Assembly: GCA_028291545.1 (NCBI GenBank)
Contig: JAQGHR010000035.1
Location: 1 to 64,000 of the forward strand
Direction: 5' to 3'
DNA: 64,000 bases
Source of the DNA: Planctomycetota bacterium
GTDB taxonomy: Bacteria; Planctomycetota; Planctomycetia; Isosphaerales; Isosphaeraceae
How positions within the stretch are numbered: position 1 is the first letter of the stretch; each line of letters begins with the position of its first letter. The notes below the pieces were generated by a model. The model did no database searches and was not told the DNA's origin. It saw only the letters and a program-made list of their open reading frames with translations. Both the position numbers and the translations under genes were made by a program. This document shows positions 25,111 to 32,913 of this stretch, piece by piece.

Positions 25111-26106
25111 ATGCCCCCGCCTCCCGACCTGGACCCCATCGTCGCCTCGTCAATCCTCCTGCTCGTCCTGATCGTGGGCACCTCGATCCTGGCCGCATGG
25201 TCGTGGATGCTCGTCACGATCGCCCTCGGCAGGCCGTTGCTCCCGCACGCTCCCCGGCGAGTCGTCCCCTGGGGCCTGATCTCGGTCCTGGCCGTCTTGC
25301 TGTTGTACCTGGGCGTGCAATTCGGCACGGGGATAATCTACGGGATGGTGAAGTGGCTCTCGGCCGGCATGCAGGCGAAGCGGAACCCGCAGATTCCTCT
25401 CCGCGATCTGCTCGTGGTGGTCGGGATCTCGAATATCTTGACCGTGCAACTGGTCCCCGTGCTGCTTCGAGTGACGTCCGGCGCGCGGCTGTCGGACCTG
25501 GGACTCACGACGCGGGATCTGGGCAAGAACATTGCGCGCGGGGCCGTCCTGTGCGTCCTGCTCTTGCCCGTCATCTACACGACGATGCTCCTCGCCAGTC
25601 GCGTCTGGCCGCCGAAGAAGCACCCGATCGAACTGGCGATCCGCGCCGACCGCAGCCCCGCCACGCTGCTCCTGACCTCGTTCTCCGCCGTGGTGGCCGC
25701 CCCCCTGACCGAGGAAGTCCTGTTCCGTGGTGTCTTGCTGGGCTGGTTGTGGAAAGTTGGCCTGGGACGTCGATCTCGGGCCGGTGAGGATTTGCTGCTC
25801 CTCGATTCGGACGTTGATCCGTTCGTCGACAACCCCGAATCGCCAACGGCCGCTCCCAAGCCCGACCCGTTCGCCGGGAACTGGCGGATGGACTGGCTCG
25901 CCAACGTGATCGCCTCGGTGATCTTCGCCGGCCTGCATTACGCCCAGTGGCCCGCGCCCATCCCGTTGTTCCTCCTATCCCTCGGCCTGGGCGAGGCGTA
26001 TCGACGCACCGGGAGCCTCGTCGCACCGATCACGATGCATGCCACGTTCAATGGCCTGAGCACGGTGGCGATGATGCTGGCGGCGTCCGCGGGCCTGCCG
26101 AAATAA
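25111..26106 (+). CDS. CPBP family intramembrane metalloprotease
   Basis: The product is 331 residues from the ATG at 25111, preferred over an ATG at 25066 because of GGAG 8 bases upstream. Seven or eight transmembrane helices. The CPBP (CAAX protease/bacteriocin-processing, Abi) motifs are present: EEVLFRG with the double glutamate, FAGLHYAQ with the histidine, and HATFN near the C-terminus. A soluble Asp/Pro-rich loop of about 45 residues between the first two motifs is longer than usual. It is divergent from tyrS. The substrate is unknown. Confidence 0.92.
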   Translation: MPPPPDLDPIVASSILLLVLIVGTSILAAWSWMLVTIALGRPLLPHAPRRVVPWGLISVLAVLLLYLGVQFGTGIIYGMVKWLSAGMQAKRNPQIPLRDLLVVVGISNILTVQLVPVLLRVTSGARLSDLGLTTRDLGKNIARGAVLCVLLLPVIYTTMLLASRVWPPKKHPIELAIRADRSPATLLLTSFSAVVAAPLTEEVLFRGVLLGWLWKVGLGRRSRAGEDLLLLDSDVDPFVDNPESPTAAPKPDPFAGNWRMDWLANVIASVIFAGLHYAQWPAPIPLFLLSLGLGEAYRRTGSLVAPITMHATFNGLSTVAMMLAASAGLPK

Positions 26107-26644
26107 GACGTGCAGGCCCGGGCCGCACCTCGACGGGGGCAAATCCCCACTAACCTCATCGGGGACGTGACGATTCGGACGTGACGGAAGGTGAAGGTGG
26201 TGTGAAGGATCGGCGCGGACACACTTCGTCCAAATAAAGTTCGGTTTCGCGAATTTTCCTCTTGGCGAACCCCGATTCTGCCGTTACATTTCTCTACCCC
26301 CGTTCGACAGACAGGATCGGCACGACGCTCTCGCCCGCGGGTCTCCCCAACCTGCGGGATTGGAAATGGAGAGGCGGTCGTCGTGCCGGCGGATCGGTCT
26401 GGAGGATAGGGGTTGCGGATCAAACCGACGGGGGAACGCTCGGCCGACCGTCTTGTCGCCCGTCTCCCCCAATGACGCGAGTGGAACGTCCCGCGATGGT
26501 GGACATCGCGGCCTGGTCGAATCTCCCGACGCGACGACGTGTGGGGCTCGGTCAGGCACACGGACATCCCTCGTCGCCACGGAAGGAGGGGGCGGGGCTT
26601 GCGAACGATCGCGAGCACGCCAGACCTTTGGGAGTTTCCGTCCG
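26107..26644. other. Intergenic region, no recognised gene
   Basis: 538 bases. It contains a direct repeat of GACGTGACG around 26165-26205, an AT-richer patch near 26225-26275 that could hold a promoter, and several GC-rich complementary segments between 26315 and 26400 (GATCGGCACGACG against CGTCGTGCCGGCGGATC). The frames that cross it have poor codon bias. A structured RNA is possible but not demonstrated. Confidence 0.35.
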
Positions 26645-26851
26645 ATGAGCCTTGCGAACTCGAAGAAGAATGCCCCTCTGCACGGTGGTTTTGAGTGGGC
26701 GGGCGTCGTCGCCCGCGTTCGTCGCGGCGGCGGATCGTCCCGATCGGGACGCCGTTCCGCCCTGCTGGGCGTGCTGACCTCGGTCTACGCCAACTCCACG
26801 CGCGGCACGCGTCCGGCCACGGCCAAGGACGTTGCGAGCGATCGCTCGTAA
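26645..26851 (+). CDS. Small basic hypothetical protein
   Basis: The product is 68 residues from the ATG at 26645, with GGGAG about 10 bases upstream. It is rich in Arg, Ser, Gly and Ala, with a short hydrophobic centre (ALLGVLTSVYA). Third codon positions are mostly G or C, as in the neighbours, which is the only support for its being real. No family recognised. Confidence 0.35.
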   Translation: MSLANSKKNAPLHGGFEWAGVVARVRRGGGSSRSGRRSALLGVLTSVYANSTRGTRPATAKDVASDRS

Positions 26852-26873
26852 AGCGAATCGAACACGACCAATC

Positions 26874-26995
26874 AACCGCCAAGGCGCGAAGAGGGCCAAG
26901 GAAAGAGGAGAAAAGGAAGAGGGTCGGGGGAACAAAAATTCTTCCCTCTCTTCCTTTTCTCCTCTTTCCTTGGCCCTCTTCGCGCCTTGGCGGTT
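26874..26995. repeat. Long-arm inverted repeat (47-bp perfect arms, 28-base interior)
   Basis: The arm at 26874-26920 (starting AACCGCCAAGGCGCGAAGAG) is the exact reverse complement of the arm at 26949-26995. The 28 bases between them are also partly complementary. Transcribed, it would form one extremely stable hairpin just upstream of the 27047 gene. It shares its architecture, though not its sequence, with the element at 14853-15038. Confidence 0.85.
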
Positions 26996-27046
26996 AATCT
27001 CTTCTCCTGGACGCCGAATCCACCGGCCACACGGAGGAGTTCTCGC

Positions 27047-30000
27047 ATGCAACTCGTTCGACCGCTCTCATCCCTGTTCCTCGTCCTGAGCCTGGGCCGA
27101 ATGAGCCTGGCCGACGGACCGATTCCGGCGGACTTCGTGATTCGCGGCGGGATCGTCGTTGATGGCACAGCCGCGCCCGGGCGAAAGGCGGACGTCGCGG
27201 TCAAGGGGGACAGGATCGTCGCCCTCGGCACGTTCGAGGCTGATCCGAAGTCCAGGGTCATCGACGCCTCGGGCCTGATCGTGGCGCCGGGGTTCATCGA
27301 CCTGCACACGCATTCCGACGAGGGGATCGCCAAGCCCAGGCTGCGGCTCAACAAGAATTACGTGACCCAGGGCGTGACCACGGTCGTCACCGGCAACTGC
27401 GGCGGGGGACCGATCGATACGAAGGCGTACTTCCACGCGATCGAGAGCGGCGGGGGCGCCGGGTCGAACGTCATCAGTTTGATCCCTCATGGATCGGTGC
27501 GCCGCAGCGTCATAGGAAATGGCGAGAAGGTTCCGACCCCGCCCGAGATGGCGAAGATGAAGGCCCTGATCGCCCGCGAGATGGAGGCCGGGGCCTGGGG
27601 GATGTCCACCGGTTTGATCTACCTGCCGGGTCGCTACGCGGACCTCGGCGAGCTGGTCGAGCTCTCGAAGGTCGTGGCCTCTCACGGGGGGATCTACGCC
27701 AGCCACATCCGCAACGAGGAGGCCGGGCTGCTCGCCTCCATCGACGAGGCCATCGCCATCGGCAAGGGCGCCGGGCTGCCCGTTCATATCTCCCACCTGA
27801 AGGCCAACGGCGAGGCCCAGTGGGGCTCGATCGCCGCCGCGTGCGACCGGATCGCGGCGGCCCGCGCGCAGGGCCTGAAAGTCACGGCCGACCAGTACCC
27901 GTACGTCGCCTCCAGCACGCAGCTCGGGGCGATGGTCGTGCCGCACTGGGCGAGACAGGGGACGACCGCCGAGTTCATCCGGATCGCCGCCGACCCGGCC
28001 CAGGGGCCTCGTCTCCGCGAGGAGATCCAGCACGAGCTGGACGAGCGCCGCGGAGGCGCCTCGCTCCGCATCGCGCGCTATCCCACCATGCCGAACCGCG
28101 TGGGCCGCGACCTGGTGACGATCGCGAAGAACGAGAACACCACGCCTCTGGAGATCGTCCTGGACGTCGAGCGCCACGGAGGCGCCCAGGCCATCAGCTT
28201 CGGCATGAACGAGGACGACGTCCGCCTCGCCATGAAGCGTGACTTCGTCGCCACCGCGTCGGACGGCTCGACGCATCTTCCCGGCACGGGCGATCACATT
28301 CACCCTCGCGCTTACGGGACGTTTCCTCGCAAGATTCGCTATGCGCTCGACGAGAAGGTGATCCCCCTCGAAGCCGCGATCCGCTCCTGTTCCGGCCTCC
28401 CGGCCGCGATCCTGGGCATGCCCGATCGCGGCACGATTCGCGTCGGTTCGCATGCGGATCTCCTGGTTTTCGATCCGGCGACCTTCCGCGACGCCGCCAC
28501 GTTCGACGACCCGACGCGCCATGCGACCGGCCTGGCGTACGTCTTCGTCAACGGCGTGGCCGCGATCGAAAAGGGGAAGTTCCGCGAGAAGCTCGCCGGC
28601 CGGATCTTGCGGCCCCGGACCGACGGCCCCGCCGACCTCATCGTCTCGGCCGGTCATCTCTGGACGGGCGACCCGGCGAACCCCAAGGCGGAGGCCGTGG
28701 CCTCTCGAAACGGCGAGATCGTGTTCGTCGGTTCCAGGCAGGACGCGTCGGCCTATCAGGGTCCGAAAACCCGCACGATCGATCGCCCCGGGGGCCTCGC
28801 GATCCCGGGCCTGATCGACGCCCACGCGCATCTGCTCTCGCTGGGCAAGCTGACGGAACAGCTCGACCTGCGCGGCACCGATTCGCCCGAGAAGGTCGCG
28901 GCAATGGTCGCCGATCGCATCAAGGCCCAGCCCGGCGACGGCTGGATCCTCGGCCGGAGCTGGGACCAGAGCCTCTGGCCCGGCGGGGAGTTCTCCTCGG
29001 CCGCCGTCCTGGACAAGGTCGCCCCCGACCGGCCGGTCTGGCTCACTCGCGTGGATGGTCACGCCGGATGGGCCAATTCCGAGGCGATGCGACGCGCCGG
29101 GATCACGCGCGAATCGAAGTCGAAAAGCGATGGCCTGATCGTCCGCGACAAGGACGGGACGCCCACCGGCTTCTTCGTCGATGGCGCGATGGATGCCGTC
29201 GGCAACGTCCTGCCCGTGCCCGACAGGGAGACGCTTTCGCGGCGGATCTTGAAGGCGCAGGCCATTTGCTTCGAGGACGGCCTGACCGGCATCCACGACG
29301 CGAGCCTCTCGAACGAAGATATCGAAATTTATCGCTCCCTCGACAAGAAAGGGCTCCTTAAGCTCCGCATCTACGGCATGGCCCAGCCGCCCGACGGCAC
29401 CGAGATCAAGTTCGCGAGCGTGCCTCCGATCCCTCGCCGGCCCGATCGCCGGTTCGAGGTCCGCGCCATCAAGGTCTTCATCGACGGCGCGATGGGGTCT
29501 CGCGGCGCCCTGCTGTTCGAGCCCTATGCCGACGACCCCAAGAACGTCGGCCTGCAACTGACCGACCCGAAGCATCTGGAGGCGCTCACGACGGCCGCGC
29601 TCAAGCACGGCTGGCAGATCTGCACCCACGCCATCGGCGACAGGGGGAACGCCCAGGTTCTGGATGCCTACGCCGCCGCGAGGAAGGCCGTTCCCGAGGC
29701 GCGCGACCCCCGCCTGCGGGTCGAGCACGCCCAGGTCGTCCGCAAGGCCGATGTGGCCCGATTCAAGGCCCTCGGCGTGATCGCCTCGATGCAGCCCTCC
29801 CACTCCAGCACCGACATGCGCTGGGCCGACGCCCGGCTCGGCCCCGACCGCGTCCAGGGCGCCTACGCCTGGCGCTGGTTTTTGGATGCGGGTGTGCCCC
29901 TGGCCTTCGGCAGCGACTTCCCCGTCGAGGTCGCCGACCCCCTCTGGGGCCTCTACGCCGGCGTGACCCGCCAGGATCGCGACGGCAAGCCGCCCGGCGG

Positions 30001-30238
30001 CTGGCATCCCGATCAGAAATTGTCCCTGGAAGACACCCTTCGCGGCTTCACGGCCGGGTCGGCGTTCGCCGGCTTCGATGAAGGGCGGTTGGGCGTCTTG
30101 AAGGTCGGGATGCGCGCCGATCTCACGATCGTGGATCGAGACCTCTTCACCGTTCCCGCGGCGGACATCTTGAAGGCCAAGGTGACCGAGACGATCGTGG
30201 ACGGCGAGGTGGTTTACGCCCGATCGCCAACCCGTTGA
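27047..30238 (+). CDS. Bifunctional amidohydrolase: N-acyl-D-amino-acid deacylase fused to YtcJ-type amidohydrolase
   Basis: The product is 1,063 residues. The ATG at 27047 follows GGAGGAG and gives a signal peptide ending near LADG (about residue 22). Residues 30-525 form a complete D-aminoacylase: metal-binding HTH at 87-89 (GFIDLHTHSDEG), TGNCGG, ASHIRNE, PVHISHLKANG, and TASDGSTHLPG. Residues 530-1063 form a second complete TIM-barrel amidohydrolase of the YtcJ type, with its own HAH at 593-595 (GLIDAHAHLLS), CTHAIGDRGNAQVLDA, RVEHAQVV and AFGSDFPVE. Both halves keep their metal ligands, so both may be active on secreted substrates such as D-amino-acid or N-acyl amides. No frameshift or internal stop separates them. 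Confidence 0.93.
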   Translation: MQLVRPLSSLFLVLSLGRMSLADGPIPADFVIRGGIVVDGTAAPGRKADVAVKGDRIVALGTFEADPKSRVIDASGLIVAPGFIDLHTHSDEGIAKPRLRLNKNYVTQGVTTVVTGNCGGGPIDTKAYFHAIESGGGAGSNVISLIPHGSVRRSVIGNGEKVPTPPEMAKMKALIAREMEAGAWGMSTGLIYLPGRYADLGELVELSKVVASHGGIYASHIRNEEAGLLASIDEAIAIGKGAGLPVHISHLKANGEAQWGSIAAACDRIAAARAQGLKVTADQYPYVASSTQLGAMVVPHWARQGTTAEFIRIAADPAQGPRLREEIQHELDERRGGASLRIARYPTMPNRVGRDLVTIAKNENTTPLEIVLDVERHGGAQAISFGMNEDDVRLAMKRDFVATASDGSTHLPGTGDHIHPRAYGTFPRKIRYALDEKVIPLEAAIRSCSGLPAAILGMPDRGTIRVGSHADLLVFDPATFRDAATFDDPTRHATGLAYVFVNGVAAIEKGKFREKLAGRILRPRTDGPADLIVSAGHLWTGDPANPKAEAVASRNGEIVFVGSRQDASAYQGPKTRTIDRPGGLAIPGLIDAHAHLLSLGKLTEQLDLRGTDSPEKVAAMVADRIKAQPGDGWILGRSWDQSLWPGGEFSSAAVLDKVAPDRPVWLTRVDGHAGWANSEAMRRAGITRESKSKSDGLIVRDKDGTPTGFFVDGAMDAVGNVLPVPDRETLSRRILKAQAICFEDGLTGIHDASLSNEDIEIYRSLDKKGLLKLRIYGMAQPPDGTEIKFASVPPIPRRPDRRFEVRAIKVFIDGAMGSRGALLFEPYADDPKNVGLQLTDPKHLEALTTAALKHGWQICTHAIGDRGNAQVLDAYAAARKAVPEARDPRLRVEHAQVVRKADVARFKALGVIASMQPSHSSTDMRWADARLGPDRVQGAYAWRWFLDAGVPLAFGSDFPVEVADPLWGLYAGVTRQDRDGKPPGGWHPDQKLSLEDTLRGFTAGSAFAGFDEGRLGVLKVGMRADLTIVDRDLFTVPAADILKAKVTETIVDGEVVYARSPTR

Positions 30239-30251
30239 GCGATACGCCTGG

Positions 30252-30342
30252 GTGGCATGCTTACGTACCCGTAAGCATGTTCTTAATTCCTAAACTTCCG
30301 GCCGGTCCTGAAGACATGCTTACGGGTACGTAAGCATGCCAC
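30252..30342. repeat. Nested double palindrome (REP-pair-like), second copy of this architecture
   Basis: The 29-base arms at 30252-30280 and 30314-30342 are exact reverse complements, 33 bases apart. Each arm is itself a hairpin, CATGCTTACG-TACC-CGTAAGCATG. The layout is the same as at 12291-12351, although the sequence differs apart from a shared GGCAYGC start. It lies between the amidohydrolase fusion and the small membrane protein and overlaps no gene. Confidence 0.75.
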
Positions 30343-30372
30343 GCATCATCGGGAAACTCCGAGGATACAATC

Positions 30373-30603
30373 ATGGTCATGGCAATCCTGCGAACGATCC
30401 TGGTCGTCCTGGCCACCGCGGCGTTTGCTACCGCTTGCTTTCTTTATCAGGGCAGGCCGATCGCGGGTGGCGTACCCCACAAGGAGACGATGGCTTTTCG
30501 GGTACTCTTGTTCGGCTTGGCCGCGATAATCATGACAATATGGTATTATTTGTTTGATTTTTCCAAGCGGAAGAAGGCCCGTTCGGCGAATAGGAAAGAC
30601 TGA
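30373..30603 (+). CDS. Small membrane protein, unknown
   Basis: The product is 76 residues from the ATG at 30373; the ATG at 30379 is possible. There are two hydrophobic helices (about 4-24 and 42-62) and a strongly basic C-terminus (KRKKARSANRKD), which by the positive-inside rule is cytoplasmic. No family recognised. Codon use is less GC-biased than in the neighbours. Confidence 0.5.
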   Translation: MVMAILRTILVVLATAAFATACFLYQGRPIAGGVPHKETMAFRVLLFGLAAIIMTIWYYLFDFSKRKKARSANRKD

Positions 30604-30633
30604 AAACGCCGGAATCGTCCGCGTTTCCCTTGT

Positions 30634-30680
30634 CCAGGGGCGGCGCCCCTGGCTCTAGAAACCAGCCCCTTCGGGGTAAG
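30634..30680. repeat. Dispersed GC-rich repeat with CCCCTTCGGGG hairpin (copy B)
   Basis: CCAGGGGCGGCGCCCCTGGCT, a short spacer with AACC, then AGCCCCTTCGGGG. This matches the order and most bases of the element at 12396-12448. It sits directly downstream of the stop codon of the convergent cytochrome gene. Confidence 0.6.
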
Positions 30681-30697
30681 GAAATTTGCACTCGCCC

Positions 30698-32551
30698 TCA
30701 CAGGCTCTTCAAGTACGCGATCAGGTCATCCAGCTCCCCATCCGACAGCGACCCCAGCCCGGTCACTTCCTCGGGGACGTGACCCTTGGTGAGGGCGTCG
30801 CGGAGGGTGCGGGCACGGCCGTCGTGGAGGTAGGGGTCCTTGTCGTAAATGCCTTTCAGGGACGGGGGATTGTAGCCGGAGTAAACGTCGCCGCGGTCTT
30901 CCAGGCCGACCTGGTGAATCTTGCCGTCGGTGAACTCCGCGCCGCCGTGGCAAGAGCTGCACGCGGCCTTGGGAGAGCGGAAGACCGCCTCGCCGCGGCG
31001 GGCTGATGCGGAGAGACTGCCGTCCCGCTCGCGATGGGGATTGCGGGGGAATTCGAGCGTTTCCAAAAACGCGACCACGGCCGTCACGTCCTCGGACGTC
31101 GGTCGAGGGCCTTGCATGCTCTTGGTGAACGATTCGACCACGGCGTCGCTCAGGCTGGTCTGCCAGCCGTGCCAGGTCCAGGGGCCGGTCTTCGCCACGC
31201 CGCGGAGGGTGGGGACCTTCTTGCGGCTCCTCTTGTGCGTGAGGCTGAAGTCCTGCCAGCCGTCGTTCATCGTGTCGAAGTCCAGGCCGTTGGTGTGGCC
31301 GTCGCTGTGGCAGGTGTTGCAGCTATACCACTGGTTGAACGACCTGGTCGCGTCGTGGAACAGCGCCTCGCCCTTGCGGGCCAGAGACGGCTCGCTCGGT
31401 CCGCCCAGCGCGATCGTTTTCGTCAGGGTTGCGCTCTCGGTATCCACAACCTGCACCGAGTCGCCCAGGTAGTTGGCGATGTAGAGCGTCTTGCCGTCGG
31501 GGGCATACGCCAGCTCGGTCGGCCGGCCGCCCAGGGGCACGCGGCGGAACCGGCCGTCGTTGCGGAGAAGCTCCGGCGCGATCAGGTCGCGCGACCCGTT
31601 CGCCCGCCAGGGCAGGGGAGTCGCGTCCTCGCGGAACAGGAGGACCTCATGCGTGCCCCCGCTCGAAACGGCCAGCGTCTTGCCGTCCTGGGAAATCGCG
31701 ATGCCATGAACGTCGCCCGCCGCCTTGCCCTCGGGGTCCAGCGACAACGTGGCGTAGCCCGCGCTGCCGTCCAGAGAGACCTTCGTGAGACGCTGGCCCA
31801 GCACCCATCCGATATCGATATTATTTCGTGTCGTGGCGAACCCACGGTTCCTCATGTTGACCACGTAACCGGTCTTGCCGTCGGCCGAAACGGCCACCTG
31901 CCTTAGGTTGTCGCCCTCGATGGGGACCTCGCGTTCCACGGCCCATGAGCCGACCGAGACGACCGACACGCTCTTGCCCCGAGCATTGCCGACAACGAGC
32001 CGCGCGCCATCCGGCGTGATTGCCACGCCGCGCGGCTCGCGGCCGACGGTGAGCCGCCCCGAGACCTTCCGCGCGTCCAGATCCAGCCTCACGACCTCGT
32101 TGCTCGCCCCCACGGCGACGAACGCCGTCGTGCCGTCCGGCGAGATCGCCACGCCCCTCGGCTCCGGCCCGACCTCGACCCGACCGACGACCTTGATCGC
32201 GTCGTTCGCAATCTCCAGGATCGCCACGTCATACCCGAACCAGTGCGTGACCACCGCCCGCTTGCCGCTGTTGTCGATCGCCACGCCCGCGGGACGGTCT
32301 CCCGTGGCCACCTCGGCCACCACCTTTCCGGCCGCCGGATCAACCAGCGCCACCGTGCCCGTCCCCTGGTTCGCCACGAGCAAGCGAGAGCCATCCGCCG
32401 CGAGCGCCAGCGCGATCGGTGACGGATTTTTCTCGGTCGGCGGGTCGCCCGCGCCGCTCGGATTCGGTCGAGCGAGTGCAAACAGGGCAAGCACGGCCGA
32501 CAGGGCAAGGCCGGTCATGAGGCGAGACGCCTTGCTGGGAATCATCCGCAT
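30698..32551 (-). CDS. Beta-propeller (YVTN) dihaem c-type cytochrome
   Basis: The product is 617 residues from the ATG at 32551, preceded by AAGGAG. A signal peptide covers about residues 1-34. Residues 45-375 form a YVTN-type propeller with repeats such as GVAISPDGTTAFVAVGASNEVVRL and ELAYAPDGKTLYIANYLGDSVQVVD. Two haem sites follow in a cytochrome c peroxidase-like half: CNTCH (411-415) and CSSCH (531-535), with a histidine-rich VGLEDRGDVYSGYNPPSLKG segment near the end. It should be a periplasmic redox protein; MauG-like or peroxidase-like chemistry is plausible but unproved. Confidence 0.9.
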   Translation of the reverse strand: MRMIPSKASRLMTGLALSAVLALFALARPNPSGAGDPPTEKNPSPIALALAADGSRLLVANQGTGTVALVDPAAGKVVAEVATGDRPAGVAIDNSGKRAVVTHWFGYDVAILEIANDAIKVVGRVEVGPEPRGVAISPDGTTAFVAVGASNEVVRLDLDARKVSGRLTVGREPRGVAITPDGARLVVGNARGKSVSVVSVGSWAVEREVPIEGDNLRQVAVSADGKTGYVVNMRNRGFATTRNNIDIGWVLGQRLTKVSLDGSAGYATLSLDPEGKAAGDVHGIAISQDGKTLAVSSGGTHEVLLFREDATPLPWRANGSRDLIAPELLRNDGRFRRVPLGGRPTELAYAPDGKTLYIANYLGDSVQVVDTESATLTKTIALGGPSEPSLARKGEALFHDATRSFNQWYSCNTCHSDGHTNGLDFDTMNDGWQDFSLTHKRSRKKVPTLRGVAKTGPWTWHGWQTSLSDAVVESFTKSMQGPRPTSEDVTAVVAFLETLEFPRNPHRERDGSLSASARRGEAVFRSPKAACSSCHGGAEFTDGKIHQVGLEDRGDVYSGYNPPSLKGIYDKDPYLHDGRARTLRDALTKGHVPEEVTGLGSLSDGELDDLIAYLKSL

Positions 32552-32913
32552 GGCGGGTCGGGCTCCTTCGGGGGACTCGTCACGGGCGGGCCGAGTGGGC
32601 GGGACGGTGCGGTTGGCCGGATTCATGGTGTCCGACAGAGAGAGAAGCGTCAAGACCTTGGCCGATGGCCGGGCCTGGTTGGCGAGTCGACGCGGGTCCA
32701 GGCGGCCCCATCATCGGCCCCCGCGAATAAAAATCCCCCGACAGGGATCGAAATTCCTTCCTCCGTGTTTTGGGCCGACCCTCGCGCGGGGCGAGTGCCG
32801 CCTCCAGGAGAACCATCGCGACGAGGACGGAGTTTGAGCACGAAATCCGGCGAAGCGGTGGGATCGCCTCCGGCGGTCTGACCCACCCTACGAAAACGTC
32901 TGGTAGGATGCCG
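32552..32913. other. Intergenic region between argS and the cytochrome gene
   Basis: 362 bases. On the minus strand it carries a small stem (ATCCC/GGGAT) followed by TTTTATT at about 32728-32749, which may be the argS terminator. The remainder should hold the cytochrome promoter. No gene seen. Confidence 0.4.

Noticed and set aside
26360..26851. Frame of 163 codons upstream of and including the small basic protein
   Set aside because: The first 95 codons have low-complexity Arg/Ser/Gly content without codon bias; only the last 68 codons, from the ATG at 26645, are plausible.
27068..30007. Minus-strand frame of 979 codons opposite the amidohydrolase fusion
   Set aside because: Antisense shadow; the plus strand carries two complete amidohydrolase motif sets.
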